Source of the DNA: Actinomycetes bacterium
GTDB taxonomy: Bacteria; Actinomycetota; Thermoleophilia; Solirubrobacterales; Solirubrobacteraceae
NCBI GenBank assembly: GCA_023429855.1
Contig: JAEZDB010000124.1
Span: forward strand, 1-22,789
Length of the DNA: 22,789 nt
Direction of reading: 5' to 3'
Shown: in pieces, positions 6,801 to 13,733 of the stretch
How the letters are laid out: each line of letters opens with the position of its first letter
Numbering within the stretch: the first letter of the stretch is position 1
Program-made: the position numbers and the translations under genes
The notes under the pieces: model-generated
What the model saw: the letters and a program-made list of their open reading frames with translations, nothing else
The model's database searches: none
Told to the model about the DNA's origin: nothing

Positions 6801-9176
6801 GCCCTGCCGTTCTGGCAGCACCGCCGCTACTGGATCGACGAGCACGCGGCTGGCCCGATCGCTGGTCACGGGCACCCGTTGCTCGGCGTCCACATCGAGC
6901 TCCCAGAGGGCGACCGCCACCTGTGGCGCGCCGACCTCGGGACCGCCGTGATCCCGTGGCTCACCGGCCACCGCCTCTACCGCGCGGCGGTTGCCCCCGC
7001 GGCGGTCTTCGCCGAGATCGCGCTCGCCGCCGCCGGCGAGGCGTTCAGCGGTGAAGTCCCGCTCAGCGTCGAGGGCCTTGAGACGACCGGTCTGCTGATC
7101 CTGGGTGAGAACACCGAGGTCACCACCTCGCTGGCGCAGTTCGACGAGCACCGCGCCAAGGTCGACGTCTACACCCGCCCAGAGCCCGGCGCGCCGATGG
7201 TTCGCGTGGCCACGGCAGCGGTACGCAACGACGCACCCGCCGGGACTCCGCTGATCGACCGCTGGCCCGAGCACGACGGCGGTAAACCCGTCGAGCTTTA
7301 CGAGCGCAGCCTGGCCGTCGGCCACCAGCACGGTCCCGCGTTCAGCGGCCTCGCTGACCCGCGCCTGCACGCCGACGGCTCGGCCACCGCCCAGGTCGCG
7401 CTGCCGCCCGAGGCCGTGACCGACCGCCACTTCCGCGTGCACCCGGCCCTGCTCGACGCCTGCCTGCAGGCGCTGCTCGTGTCGAACTCGCGCCTGCTGA
7501 CGGGCGACGAACTCGGCCGTCCCTATGTGATCGCCTCGATCGGGACGCTCCGCCTGCTCGGCGATCCGCACCAGGGCGGCGCGGTGACGGCCAAGGTCGT
7601 CGGCGGCGAGAACGGCGGCGAGTCGAAGGGCACCGTCAAGCTCGTCGCAGCCGACGGCACCCTGCTGCTCGAGGCCACCGGCGTCACGCTGCGGGCCGTC
7701 GAGCGCACCGAGGTCCCCGAGGAGGTCTTCGAGGTCGCCGAGGACGGCGCCCAGGAAGGCCGCGCGCTGATCGAGGCGCTCCGTACGACCGACCCGAAGG
7801 CCGCCCGCGAGCTGCTCGCACGCCGCCTGCTCGACCGCGTCGCGGCCGTGATGGCGAAGTCGCCGGAGGAGGTCGACCTCGACGCTCCGCTGACCGACCT
7901 CGGCCTCGACTCGCTCATGGCGATGCGCGCCAAGGGCACGGTCGAGAACGACCTCGGCATCGAGCTGCCGACGAAGGTGCTGCTCCAGGGCGGCTGCCTC
8001 GCCGACCTCGAGGAGATCATCGCCGCCGAGCTGGGCCTGCAGACGGCCGGCCCGCGCCGCGTGTCGCTCATCGCCCGCAAGGACCGCTACATCGAGCCGC
8101 GCGACGCCTCCGAGCGCTGGATCGCGAAGATCTGGGAAGACATCCTCGACAAGGGACCGCTCAGCGCGACCGCCGACTGGGACGACCAGGGCGGCGACAC
8201 CGCGGCAGAAGAGGCCGTCGCGGCAAAGATGCGCGAGCGCCTCGGCGACGGCATCACCGCCGCCGACGTGTTCAAGCACCGCACGATCGAGCGCCAGGCC
8301 GACCACCTGCGCGAGCTGATCGAGGGCAACGGCGGTAACCCCGTCCGCGTCCTGCGCGCCGGCACCGGCGACAACGCCCCGCTGTTCCTGTTCCACCCGG
8401 CCGGCGGACCGACGAGCGTCTACCAGAACCTCGTCGACCTGCTCGACGAAGGCCAGGCCGTCTACGGCTTCGAGCGGATCGAGGGCCTGCGCCACATCGA
8501 AGACAAGGCGTCGCACTACGTCGCGATGATTCGCGACATCGCCCCGCACGGCCCGTACCGCCTCGGCGGCTGGTCGCTCGGCGGCGCGCTCGCCTACGAG
8601 GCCGCCCAGCAGCTGAAGGCCGCCGGCGAGGAGGTCGACGTGATCGCCATGATCGACACGACGATCCCCAAGCCGACGCCCGGGCTGACCGAACGCGACC
8701 TCCTCGCCGACCGCTTCGAGCGCTTCTTCGCCTACATGAGCGAGACGTACGACATCCCGCTGGACCTCGACATCCAGGAGCTCGTCGAGCTCGACGAGGA
8801 CGAGCAGGTCGCCGTGATGATGGGCGTCGTGGAGTCGGCCGGCATCGACATGAGCCCGGCGGTGCTCGAGCACCAGCGCACGAGCTACATCGACGCCCGG
8901 ATCGCCGAGCGTTACCTGCCCGAGCGCTACGACGGCAAGATCGTGCTCTACCGCGCGACCGACCGCGGTCTGACGACCGAGATGGACCCGCGCTACGCTC
9001 GCGACGACGAGACGCTCGGCTGGGATCAGCTGTGCGACGACGTCGAAGTCGTGCACGTGCAGGGCACCCACATCACCTGCATCGACCGCCCCGGCGTCCT
9101 GACGATGGCCGAGCACCTGCGTGGTGCCCTTAGCCGCCGTCCCGCGGGCGCGCACCCTGAGGGAGGTGCCCAGTGA
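3864..9176 (+). CDS. Pks13-type polyketide synthase: ACP-KS-AT-DH-ACP-(carrier-like)-TE
   Basis: This 1770-aa condensing enzyme starts at ATG 3864, inside the ligase stop. Domains in order: N-terminal ACP (about 10-85, GLSSRD, attachment S44); KS (about 110-540, C281 in DTACSSS, H416 in EAHGTGTPLGDP, H457 in SNFGH); AT (about 640-940, S737 in GHSMGE, and GASH at 838-841 where malonyl-specific ATs have HAFH); DH-like double hotdog (about 1001-1290, H1036 and D1198-xxx-Q1202, but Arg1040 in the place of Gly in HxxxGxxxxP); ACP (1312-1395, LGLDSL, S1350); an NRPS-type carrier-like domain (1409-1488) with GGDT instead of GGDS; TE (about 1505-1760, S1571 in GWSLGG, D1598, H1736). No KR or ER is present. 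By analogy with Pks13, KS joins a FAAL-loaded chain to a carboxyacyl extender from AT, and TE transfers the product. DH and the extra carrier are absent from Pks13, so the product should differ. Confidence 0.93.
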   Translation: MSDSRQAQERELVEWIRTEIAGYLDLEPHEVDPDRPLTELGLSSRDGVGLVGELEDHLDRDLEPTLVFETPTITLLVRKLLFNEDPPKADQPAAGTPISSVSTGDEPGDDAIAVVGLGCRLPGGVHGPAQLWDFLLEGGDAIREVPKDRWEQFTPPGAPAAAVVQGLNRFGGYLDSVSGFDADFFGISEREAELMDPQQRMLLEVAWEALEHAGIAPSSLRGTRAGVFVGMSGNEYSHLTTKRLEKIDPFVSTGAALSIASNRLSYLLDLRGPSMTVDTACSSSLVAMHQASQSLASGESSTAIVGGVNLVLAPAINFTFDQAGALAPDGHCKSFSADADGIVRAEGCGVVVLKRLGDARRDGNHVLAILRGSSVNQDGRSNGITAPNPLAQKALLQHVYEGASVDPYTVDYVEAHGTGTPLGDPIEAGALGAVLGGSGRDEDRPLLLGSAKSNFGHLEAAAGVVGFIKLVLSLYHDQIPPSLHFGTPNPQIKWGEDHLKVVTEPTAWPRYSGVARAGVSAFGFGGTNAHIVLEESGDRNRRRSGALAGEDEDVTTLLFSAAQEPRVAAAAAALAPWLESSAGRNVALRDIAHTLARTRVPGKYRGSVTARGRADLAVALRALAEGLDAPNVVSADPAMGKGPREKGPVWIFSGFGSTWNGMGRKLLATEPAFAEAVAELDPLFEAEVGWTLRSVLEEDQDLRDMTKAQILNFGMQVALAALWRAHGVEPAAVIGHSMGEISAAVVAGGLSKADGVKVITHRSVLMEKEGQKKLGGMAVLIISPAEWDAEAERFPNVGIAVYSSPKAVTIAGPKAELEAAAKYWEEQGRQAFVLPVDGASHSPQVDVGLPEFRELIDGIQPLEPTVPIYSTAYDDPRQQPAFDIDYWCLNVRNPVHFLQAVTAAGQDGHTTFVEVSAHPVAEITTRQTLKAAGVDQRVVVPTLRRDGDDPVSFYSSLAVLHAWGHVDATDELVGKGRKVALPFWQHRRYWIDEHAAGPIAGHGHPLLGVHIELPEGDRHLWRADLGTAVIPWLTGHRLYRAAVAPAAVFAEIALAAAGEAFSGEVPLSVEGLETTGLLILGENTEVTTSLAQFDEHRAKVDVYTRPEPGAPMVRVATAAVRNDAPAGTPLIDRWPEHDGGKPVELYERSLAVGHQHGPAFSGLADPRLHADGSATAQVALPPEAVTDRHFRVHPALLDACLQALLVSNSRLLTGDELGRPYVIASIGTLRLLGDPHQGGAVTAKVVGGENGGESKGTVKLVAADGTLLLEATGVTLRAVERTEVPEEVFEVAEDGAQEGRALIEALRTTDPKAARELLARRLLDRVAAVMAKSPEEVDLDAPLTDLGLDSLMAMRAKGTVENDLGIELPTKVLLQGGCLADLEEIIAAELGLQTAGPRRVSLIARKDRYIEPRDASERWIAKIWEDILDKGPLSATADWDDQGGDTAAEEAVAAKMRERLGDGITAADVFKHRTIERQADHLRELIEGNGGNPVRVLRAGTGDNAPLFLFHPAGGPTSVYQNLVDLLDEGQAVYGFERIEGLRHIEDKASHYVAMIRDIAPHGPYRLGGWSLGGALAYEAAQQLKAAGEEVDVIAMIDTTIPKPTPGLTERDLLADRFERFFAYMSETYDIPLDLDIQELVELDEDEQVAVMMGVVESAGIDMSPAVLEHQRTSYIDARIAERYLPERYDGKIVLYRATDRGLTTEMDPRYARDDETLGWDQLCDDVEVVHVQGTHITCIDRPGVLTMAEHLRGALSRRPAGAHPEGGAQ

Positions 9177-10753
9177 GTAACCCCACCATGGAAGACGCGA
9201 TCGACGGCCTGCGCCAGCGGCGCGAGGAGTCGATCTTCCCCGGCAAGCCCGGAAGCGTCGAGAAGCAGCACGCCAAAGGCAAGCTGACCGCCCGCGAACG
9301 CCTCGATCTCTTCCTCGACGAAGGGTCGTTCGTGGAGATGGGCCGCCTGCGCCGCGCTCCGCGCGCGACGGAGGACGGGACCGACAAGCGCCCGTTCGGC
9401 GACGGCGTGGTGACCGGCGTCGGCAAGGTCGACGGCCGTCAGATCTGCGTGTATGCGCAGGACGCGACCGTCCTCGGCGGCTCGGTCGGCCAGACGCACG
9501 CCAAGAAGCTCGTCGACCTCTACAAGCTTGCGTGGAAGATCGGCTGCCCGGTCGTCGGGCTCAACGACTCCGGCGGCGCGCGCATCCAAGACGGCGTGGC
9601 GGCGTTGGCCAGCTACTCGATGCTCGGCAACGTGAAGTGCGAGATGTCGGGCGTCGTTCCGATGATCGGCCTGATCATGGGCACCTGCGCGGGCGGCGCC
9701 GTGTACTCGCCGGCCACCGGCGACTTCACCTTCATGGTCAACGGTACGTCGCACATGTTCCTGACCGGCCCCGAGGTGGTTCGCGAGGTCACCGGCCAGG
9801 AGACCACCATGGAGGAGCTGGGCGGCGCGGAGATCAACGCGATCACCGGCAACGCCCACCACGTCGACGACACCGACGAAGAATCGCTCGAGTCGGCCAA
9901 GCGCCTGCTCTCCTACCTGGCGAGCAACAACGTCGCCAAGCCGCCGCGCTTCGCCGCGCCGGGCTTTGCGTGGGATGTGACCGACGAGGACCTCGAGCTC
10001 GACGGCATCGTGCCGGTCGAGCCCAACAAGGCCTACGACGTGATCGACGTGATCGAGCGGATCGCCGACGACGGCGACTTCTTCGAGATCCACTCGCGCT
10101 GGGCCGCCAACGTGGTGATCGGCTTCCTGCGGATCAACGGCCACAGCGTCGGCGTGATCGCCAACCAGCCGTCGGTCAACGCCGGCACGATGAACATCGA
10201 CGCGACCGAGAAGGCCGCGCGCTTCATCCGCACCTGCGACGCGTTCAACGTCCCGATCCTCACGCTCGTCGACGTGCCGGGCTACCTGCCGGGCATCGAG
10301 CAGGAGCGCGCCGGCGCGATCCGCCGCGGCTCCAAGCTGTTCTACGCCTACGCCGAGGCGCGCGTCCCGTCGATCACCGTCACGCTGCGCAAGTCCTACG
10401 GCGGCGCCTACGCGACGATGGGCTCCAAGCAGTCGCTCAACGACGTGAACCTCGCCTGGCCGCAGGCCGAGATCGCGGTGATGGGCGCTCCGGCGGCCGT
10501 CAAGATCCTCCACGGGCGCGAGCTCCTGAAGATGATCCAAGAGGGCGCGACCGACGTCGAGGAGAAGTACAACGAGCTCGTCGCCGAGTACACCCGCGAC
10601 CACCTCAACCCGTACCCCGTCGCCGAGCGCGGCTGGGTCGACCGGGTGATCAAGCCGCACGAGACCCGCATCGAACTCGCCCGCGCCCTCGATCTGCTCG
10701 AGACGCGCCGCCACGACCCGCCGGCGCGACCACACGGCAACATCCCGCTGTGA
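9173..10753 (+). CDS. AccD4-type acyl-CoA carboxyltransferase beta subunit
   Basis: A 526-aa carboxyltransferase of the PccB/AccD family transfers CO2 from biotin to an acyl-CoA, making the carboxyacyl extender for the PKS. Both crotonase-like halves are present: the N half with LNDSGGARIQDGV and GTCAGGAVYSPA, the C half with VDVPGYLPGIEQE, GGAYATM and MGAPAAVKILHGREL. Start: GTG at 9173 lies inside the PKS stop (GTGA), preceded by GGGAGG about 6 bases upstream. At the position where propionyl-CoA enzymes have Asp (GGAYDVM), this protein has Ala414, consistent with a substrate other than propionyl-CoA; that is inference from family knowledge. The biotinylated alpha subunit and the small epsilon subunit that AccD4/AccD5 complexes use are not in this window, so they must be encoded elsewhere. 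Position after the PKS matches accD4 after pks13. Confidence 0.93.
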   Translation: MSNPTMEDAIDGLRQRREESIFPGKPGSVEKQHAKGKLTARERLDLFLDEGSFVEMGRLRRAPRATEDGTDKRPFGDGVVTGVGKVDGRQICVYAQDATVLGGSVGQTHAKKLVDLYKLAWKIGCPVVGLNDSGGARIQDGVAALASYSMLGNVKCEMSGVVPMIGLIMGTCAGGAVYSPATGDFTFMVNGTSHMFLTGPEVVREVTGQETTMEELGGAEINAITGNAHHVDDTDEESLESAKRLLSYLASNNVAKPPRFAAPGFAWDVTDEDLELDGIVPVEPNKAYDVIDVIERIADDGDFFEIHSRWAANVVIGFLRINGHSVGVIANQPSVNAGTMNIDATEKAARFIRTCDAFNVPILTLVDVPGYLPGIEQERAGAIRRGSKLFYAYAEARVPSITVTLRKSYGGAYATMGSKQSLNDVNLAWPQAEIAVMGAPAAVKILHGRELLKMIQEGATDVEEKYNELVAEYTRDHLNPYPVAERGWVDRVIKPHETRIELARALDLLETRRHDPPARPHGNIPL

Positions 10754-12378
10754 CCGGCACCGCGCGCAGCTCAGGGCACGTTCCGGGGACGCCGTACGCG
10801 CCCAAGTGGCTGCTGCTGCTCGCGGTCAGCACGTCGGCGTTCATCACCGGGCTCGACAACACGATCCTCAACATCGCGCTGTCGGCGCTGCGGTCCGACT
10901 TCGACCTGTCGATCTCGGGTCTGCAGTGGGTCGGTGCGAGCTACATTCTCGCGTTCTCCAGTCTGTTGATGGTGGGTGGCCGCCTCACCGATCTGCTCGG
11001 GCGAAGGCGGGTGCTCGAGGCCGGTATGGCGATCTTCACGGTGGCGTCGGTGTTCGCCGGTCTCGCGCCGAGCGGGAACGCCCTGATCGCTGCGCGCGTG
11101 CTCCAGGGCGTGGGCGGCGCGCTCGTGCTCCCGTCGACGCTGACGGTGATCGGCAGTGACCTGGAAGAGAAGGACCGGCAGCTCGGCATCGGCATCTGGA
11201 CCGCGTCGATCGCCAGCGCGATCGCTCTGGGCCCGGTGGTGGGCGGCGGCATCATCGCCATCACGCACTGGAGCTGGGTCTTCTTCATCAACGTGCCGAT
11301 CGGCATCGCGGCCATCATCCTCGTGCGCATGACGGTGCAGCCGCAGGACGTCGTGCTGCCGCCGCGCCCAGAGCTGATCGCCCGCTTCGACATCCCTGGC
11401 CTCGTCACGTCGTCACTGGCGCTGATGAGCTTTACGTTCGTGCTCGTCCACGGGCAGGAACACGGCTTCGGCGCACCGGTGGTCGTCGCCGCGATGGTGA
11501 TCGGCTTGCTGTCGATCGTGGCCTTCATCCGGACCGAGCAGCTGACGCAGTACCCGCTGGTCGACCTCTCGCTCTTTGAGAGCAAGATCTTCGCGGGCGG
11601 CGTCGCGGCGCAGGTGATCTGGGGGCTCGGGATCAACGGCATCCTGTTCTTCACATCGCTGTTCCTCCAGGACGAGGTGTTCGGCCTCGACGCGTGGACG
11701 GCCGGCCTGTATTACGTGCCGCTCGCCGTCACGATCGGCATCGGCGTCGCGATCGGCAACGTCATGAGCAACGCGTGGGGCGCGAACGTCGCGACCGCCA
11801 TCGGCATGGTCCTCATCGCGGGGGGCATGCTGATGGGCGTCTTCATCGACCAGAACGACGACCCGCTGCGGTTCCTGCTTGGCCTCATGGTCGTCGGCCT
11901 CGGTTCGGGCCTCACGACCCCGATGACGGCGGCCGTGATGGACGAGGTCGAGTTCGAGAAGGCCGGCGGCGCGGCCGCCGTCATCAGCACCGCGCGTGAG
12001 ATCTCGGGCGTCATCGGCATCGCGTTGATCGGCGCCGTGCTCGTCGTCCGCCAGAAGATCGCGGTCAACGACGGCCTCGACGAGACCACGGCGTTCGTCA
12101 CCGGCTACCACTCGGGCCTGTACGTCGCGACCGGCGTGATGTTGCTTGGAGCAGCCGTCTCGTACTTCACGCTGACGACCAAGCAGCAGCGCATCGAGAT
12201 CTACGCCGAGCGCGCGCGGATCGCCGCCGAGGAGGCAGCCGCTGAGGCGCGCGCCGCGAGCGGCGAGCACGACGAGGAGCGCGTGATCGACGCCACGACG
12301 CCGGCGGATGGCGCCATCGCAGCGTCTGAGGCGTTCCATGCCGCGTCGGTCGTGCGGCACTCGCACGACAAGACCTGA
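10750..12378 (+). CDS. MFS exporter, DHA2 (EmrB/QacA) type, 14 TM
   Basis: A 542-aa integral membrane proton antiporter. I start it at GTG 10750, inside the carboxyltransferase stop (GTGA); the open frame reaches further upstream, but only as a shadow of that gene. An N-terminal hydrophilic tail leads into TM1 at KWLLLLAVSTSAFITGLDN. Motif A (GGRLTDLLGRRR, about 76-88), the RVLQGVGGA motif in TM4 and antiporter motif C (LGPVVGGG, 160-167) are all present, and the hydrophobic segments fit the 14-TM DHA2 layout. The C-terminus (about 480-542) is a long charged, Ala/Glu-rich cytosolic tail. Relatives export drugs and hydrophobic molecules. Strict coupling to the lipid genes suggests export of the PKS product or a precursor, taking the place that MmpL3 fills for mycolates; self-resistance or an unrelated substrate cannot be excluded. 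Confidence 0.9.
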   Translation: MTGTARSSGHVPGTPYAPKWLLLLAVSTSAFITGLDNTILNIALSALRSDFDLSISGLQWVGASYILAFSSLLMVGGRLTDLLGRRRVLEAGMAIFTVASVFAGLAPSGNALIAARVLQGVGGALVLPSTLTVIGSDLEEKDRQLGIGIWTASIASAIALGPVVGGGIIAITHWSWVFFINVPIGIAAIILVRMTVQPQDVVLPPRPELIARFDIPGLVTSSLALMSFTFVLVHGQEHGFGAPVVVAAMVIGLLSIVAFIRTEQLTQYPLVDLSLFESKIFAGGVAAQVIWGLGINGILFFTSLFLQDEVFGLDAWTAGLYYVPLAVTIGIGVAIGNVMSNAWGANVATAIGMVLIAGGMLMGVFIDQNDDPLRFLLGLMVVGLGSGLTTPMTAAVMDEVEFEKAGGAAAVISTAREISGVIGIALIGAVLVVRQKIAVNDGLDETTAFVTGYHSGLYVATGVMLLGAAVSYFTLTTKQQRIEIYAERARIAAEEAAAEARAASGEHDEERVIDATTPADGAIAASEAFHAASVVRHSHDKT

Positions 12379-12384
12379 GCGGCC

Positions 12385-12396
12385 GCGGGCTCCCGC
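12385..12396 (+). terminator. Weak hairpin after the exporter gene
   Basis: GCGG and CCGC pair around GCTC just 6 bases after the exporter stop, without a U tract. It might end the operon or be meaningless in such GC-rich DNA. Confidence 0.2.
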
Positions 12397-12466
12397 AAAC
12401 GTGAGCGGAACCTCAGCCAGGCGACTCCCCCGCCGACTGCGCGCGACGTGAAGCGGGCAACCGGGC

Positions 12467-12472
12467 TACCGT
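12467..12472 (+). promoter_or_regulatory. Possible -10 box of the PPTase gene
   Basis: TACCGT fits TANNNT and ends 8 bases before ATG 12481, near the leaderless arrangement seen at other genes here. No -35 is recognisable. It is the weakest of the set. Confidence 0.25.
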
Positions 12473-12480
12473 TGATGCGG

Positions 12481-13293
12481 ATGACCGCGCCCGGCCTGGA
12501 CACCCGCGCGCAGCGCGTCCCGCCTGCTGGCGGCATGCTGCCGCCGCCCGATTCGCAGATCGCCGTGTGGTGGGCGACCACCGACGTCTCCGCCGGCGTG
12601 CTCGAACAGCTGCGCTCCGAGCTCGACCGCGACACCGTCGACCGCGTCAACGCGCTCGTCCGCGAGGAGGACCGCCGGCGGGCCATCCTCGCCCACGGCC
12701 TGCTGCGCCGGCTCGTCTCGGCGTGTTTGGGTGTCGCACCAGCGGCGATTGCGATCGACCGCACCTGCGCGAACTGCGGCGCCGCCGACCACGGCAAGCC
12801 GACGCTCGGCGGCTTTGCCGCCGGTGCCCGTCCGCCGCTGCAGTTCAACCTCGCGCATTCGGGCTCGATCGTCGCGGTGGCGCTGGCGGGGCCCGGCATG
12901 GAGGTCGGGATCGACGTCGAGGCGGTGCAGCCGCAGATGCGCTGGTCCACCATTCGCCGACACGTGTTCTCCGACGCAGAATGGGAGGAGACCGGCGCGT
13001 CCGACGACCCGACCGCTGAGCGCTTCGCCCTCTGGGCCCGCAAGGAGGCCGCCGCCAAGACCACCGGCCACGGCCTTGCGATCGACCTGCGCCACGTGCA
13101 GATCGACGGCCCACCCGGGGCCGCCGGGTTCCGCACGGGTCGTCTGGAAGCGCCGGAGCGCGACTACCGTCTCGTCGTCGCCGACCTGCCGATCGGGCAC
13201 GACACCGCGGCCGCGATCGCGGCGCTGACCCCTGGCGATGGCGACAGGCCGCCCGCGCCGACGGTGCAGCTCGTGCGCGCCGACCTCGGCTGA
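12481..13293 (+). CDS. Sfp-type 4'-phosphopantetheinyl transferase
   Basis: The 270-aa product moves phosphopantetheine from CoA to the serine of carrier proteins. All three Sfp motifs are visible: HGKP with upstream CGAAD, followed by FNLAHSG; GIDVE with the Mg-binding D145 and E147; and WARKEAAAKTTG with E189 and K193. A pair of cysteines (CANCG) just before HGKP is common in this branch. Start choice is uncertain: GTG 12448, ATG 12475 and ATG 12481 are in frame and none has a Shine-Dalgarno. I prefer 12481 because a TACCGT box lies just ahead, as for a leaderless message. It lies about 100 bases after the exporter and likely activates the two ACP domains of the PKS, as PptT does for Pks13, although it may serve other carriers in the cell. 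Confidence 0.9.
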   Translation: MTAPGLDTRAQRVPPAGGMLPPPDSQIAVWWATTDVSAGVLEQLRSELDRDTVDRVNALVREEDRRRAILAHGLLRRLVSACLGVAPAAIAIDRTCANCGAADHGKPTLGGFAAGARPPLQFNLAHSGSIVAVALAGPGMEVGIDVEAVQPQMRWSTIRRHVFSDAEWEETGASDDPTAERFALWARKEAAAKTTGHGLAIDLRHVQIDGPPGAAGFRTGRLEAPERDYRLVVADLPIGHDTAAAIAALTPGDGDRPPAPTVQLVRADLG

Positions 13294-13492
13294 CCCTCTA
13301 CGCGGGCGGCGGCCGTTGGCCCGTGCACGCGGCCAGAAAACCGGTGATGTTGTCCAGCCGCGCCCGCTGCAGCCGATGAACAGTGTGAGAACACCGGGCC
13401 AGATCGGTGTCGCTCAGGTCGGAGTGCTGCTCTACTGAGTCTCAGGACGCGGCGCTTCGCTCGCGTCAAACGAATCCCCCGAAGGATCAGTC

Positions 13493-13699
13493 ATGCCCAG
13501 CATCGGCCCCATGGAACTCGTCATCGTGCTCGTGATCGCGCTGCTCGTGCTCGGCCCGAAGAAGCTGCCCGAAGCCGGCCGTTCGATCGGCAAGGGCCTG
13601 CGCGAGTTCAAGGACGGCATCGCCGGGAACTCCAAGGACGACGAGCTCAACCTCGAGGCCGCTCAAGCGCACCAGGCTGCCTCCAAGCCCTCGGCCTAG
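13493..13699 (+). CDS. tatA: Twin-arginine translocase subunit TatA
   Basis: A 68-aa protein with the TatA plan: a short N-terminus, one TM helix (about residues 7-20, ELVIVLVIALLVLGP), the GPKKLPE hinge, an amphipathic helix with GRSIGKGLREFKDGI, then a polar tail. It forms the pore of the system that exports folded proteins. The Shine-Dalgarno GAAGGA is 6 bases before ATG, so this gene, unlike several neighbours, has a conventional leader. It is alone; no tatB or tatC is nearby. TatB homologues are usually longer and have Glu-Pro near the hinge, so TatA is the better call. The preceding 199 bases hold no gene and no clear promoter. Confidence 0.93.
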   Translation: MPSIGPMELVIVLVIALLVLGPKKLPEAGRSIGKGLREFKDGIAGNSKDDELNLEAAQAHQAASKPSA

Positions 13700-13704
13700 C
13701 ACTC

Positions 13705-13722
13705 GGCCGGGCGCACCCGGCT
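13705..13722 (+). terminator. Hairpin between tatA and the enoyl reductase homologue
   Basis: GGCCGGG pairs with CCCGGCT (six Watson-Crick pairs plus a G-T) around loop CGCA, 5 bases after the tatA stop. No U tract follows. It abuts the TAGGGT box at 13722, so it may also act as an operator. Confidence 0.35.
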
Positions 13723-13727
13723 AGGGT
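13722..13727 (+). promoter_or_regulatory. Leaderless -10 box of the enoyl reductase homologue
   Basis: TAGGGT ends 6 bases before ATG 13734, so transcription would begin at or next to the A of the start codon. There is no Shine-Dalgarno. The identical GGCGCC spacer and a similar box precede the MBL gene at 20714 on the other strand. Confidence 0.5.
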
Positions 13728-13733
13728 GGCGCC

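Noticed and set aside
3819..9155. A 1778-codon open frame on the minus strand
   Set aside because: It lies opposite the PKS gene, which has clear domains. It is low-complexity (Arg/Asp/Val/Leu-rich) and arises from the GC-rich third positions of the PKS codons.
9532..10749. Upstream extension of the exporter into a 948-codon frame
   Set aside because: That part overlaps the carboxyltransferase in another frame and is Arg-rich nonsense. The GTGA junction at 10750 and the TM1 position give the natural start.
13294..13492. Possible tRNA or small RNA between the PPTase gene and tatA
   Set aside because: No tRNA cloverleaf, T-loop sequence or strong terminator could be found; only short GC stems are present.
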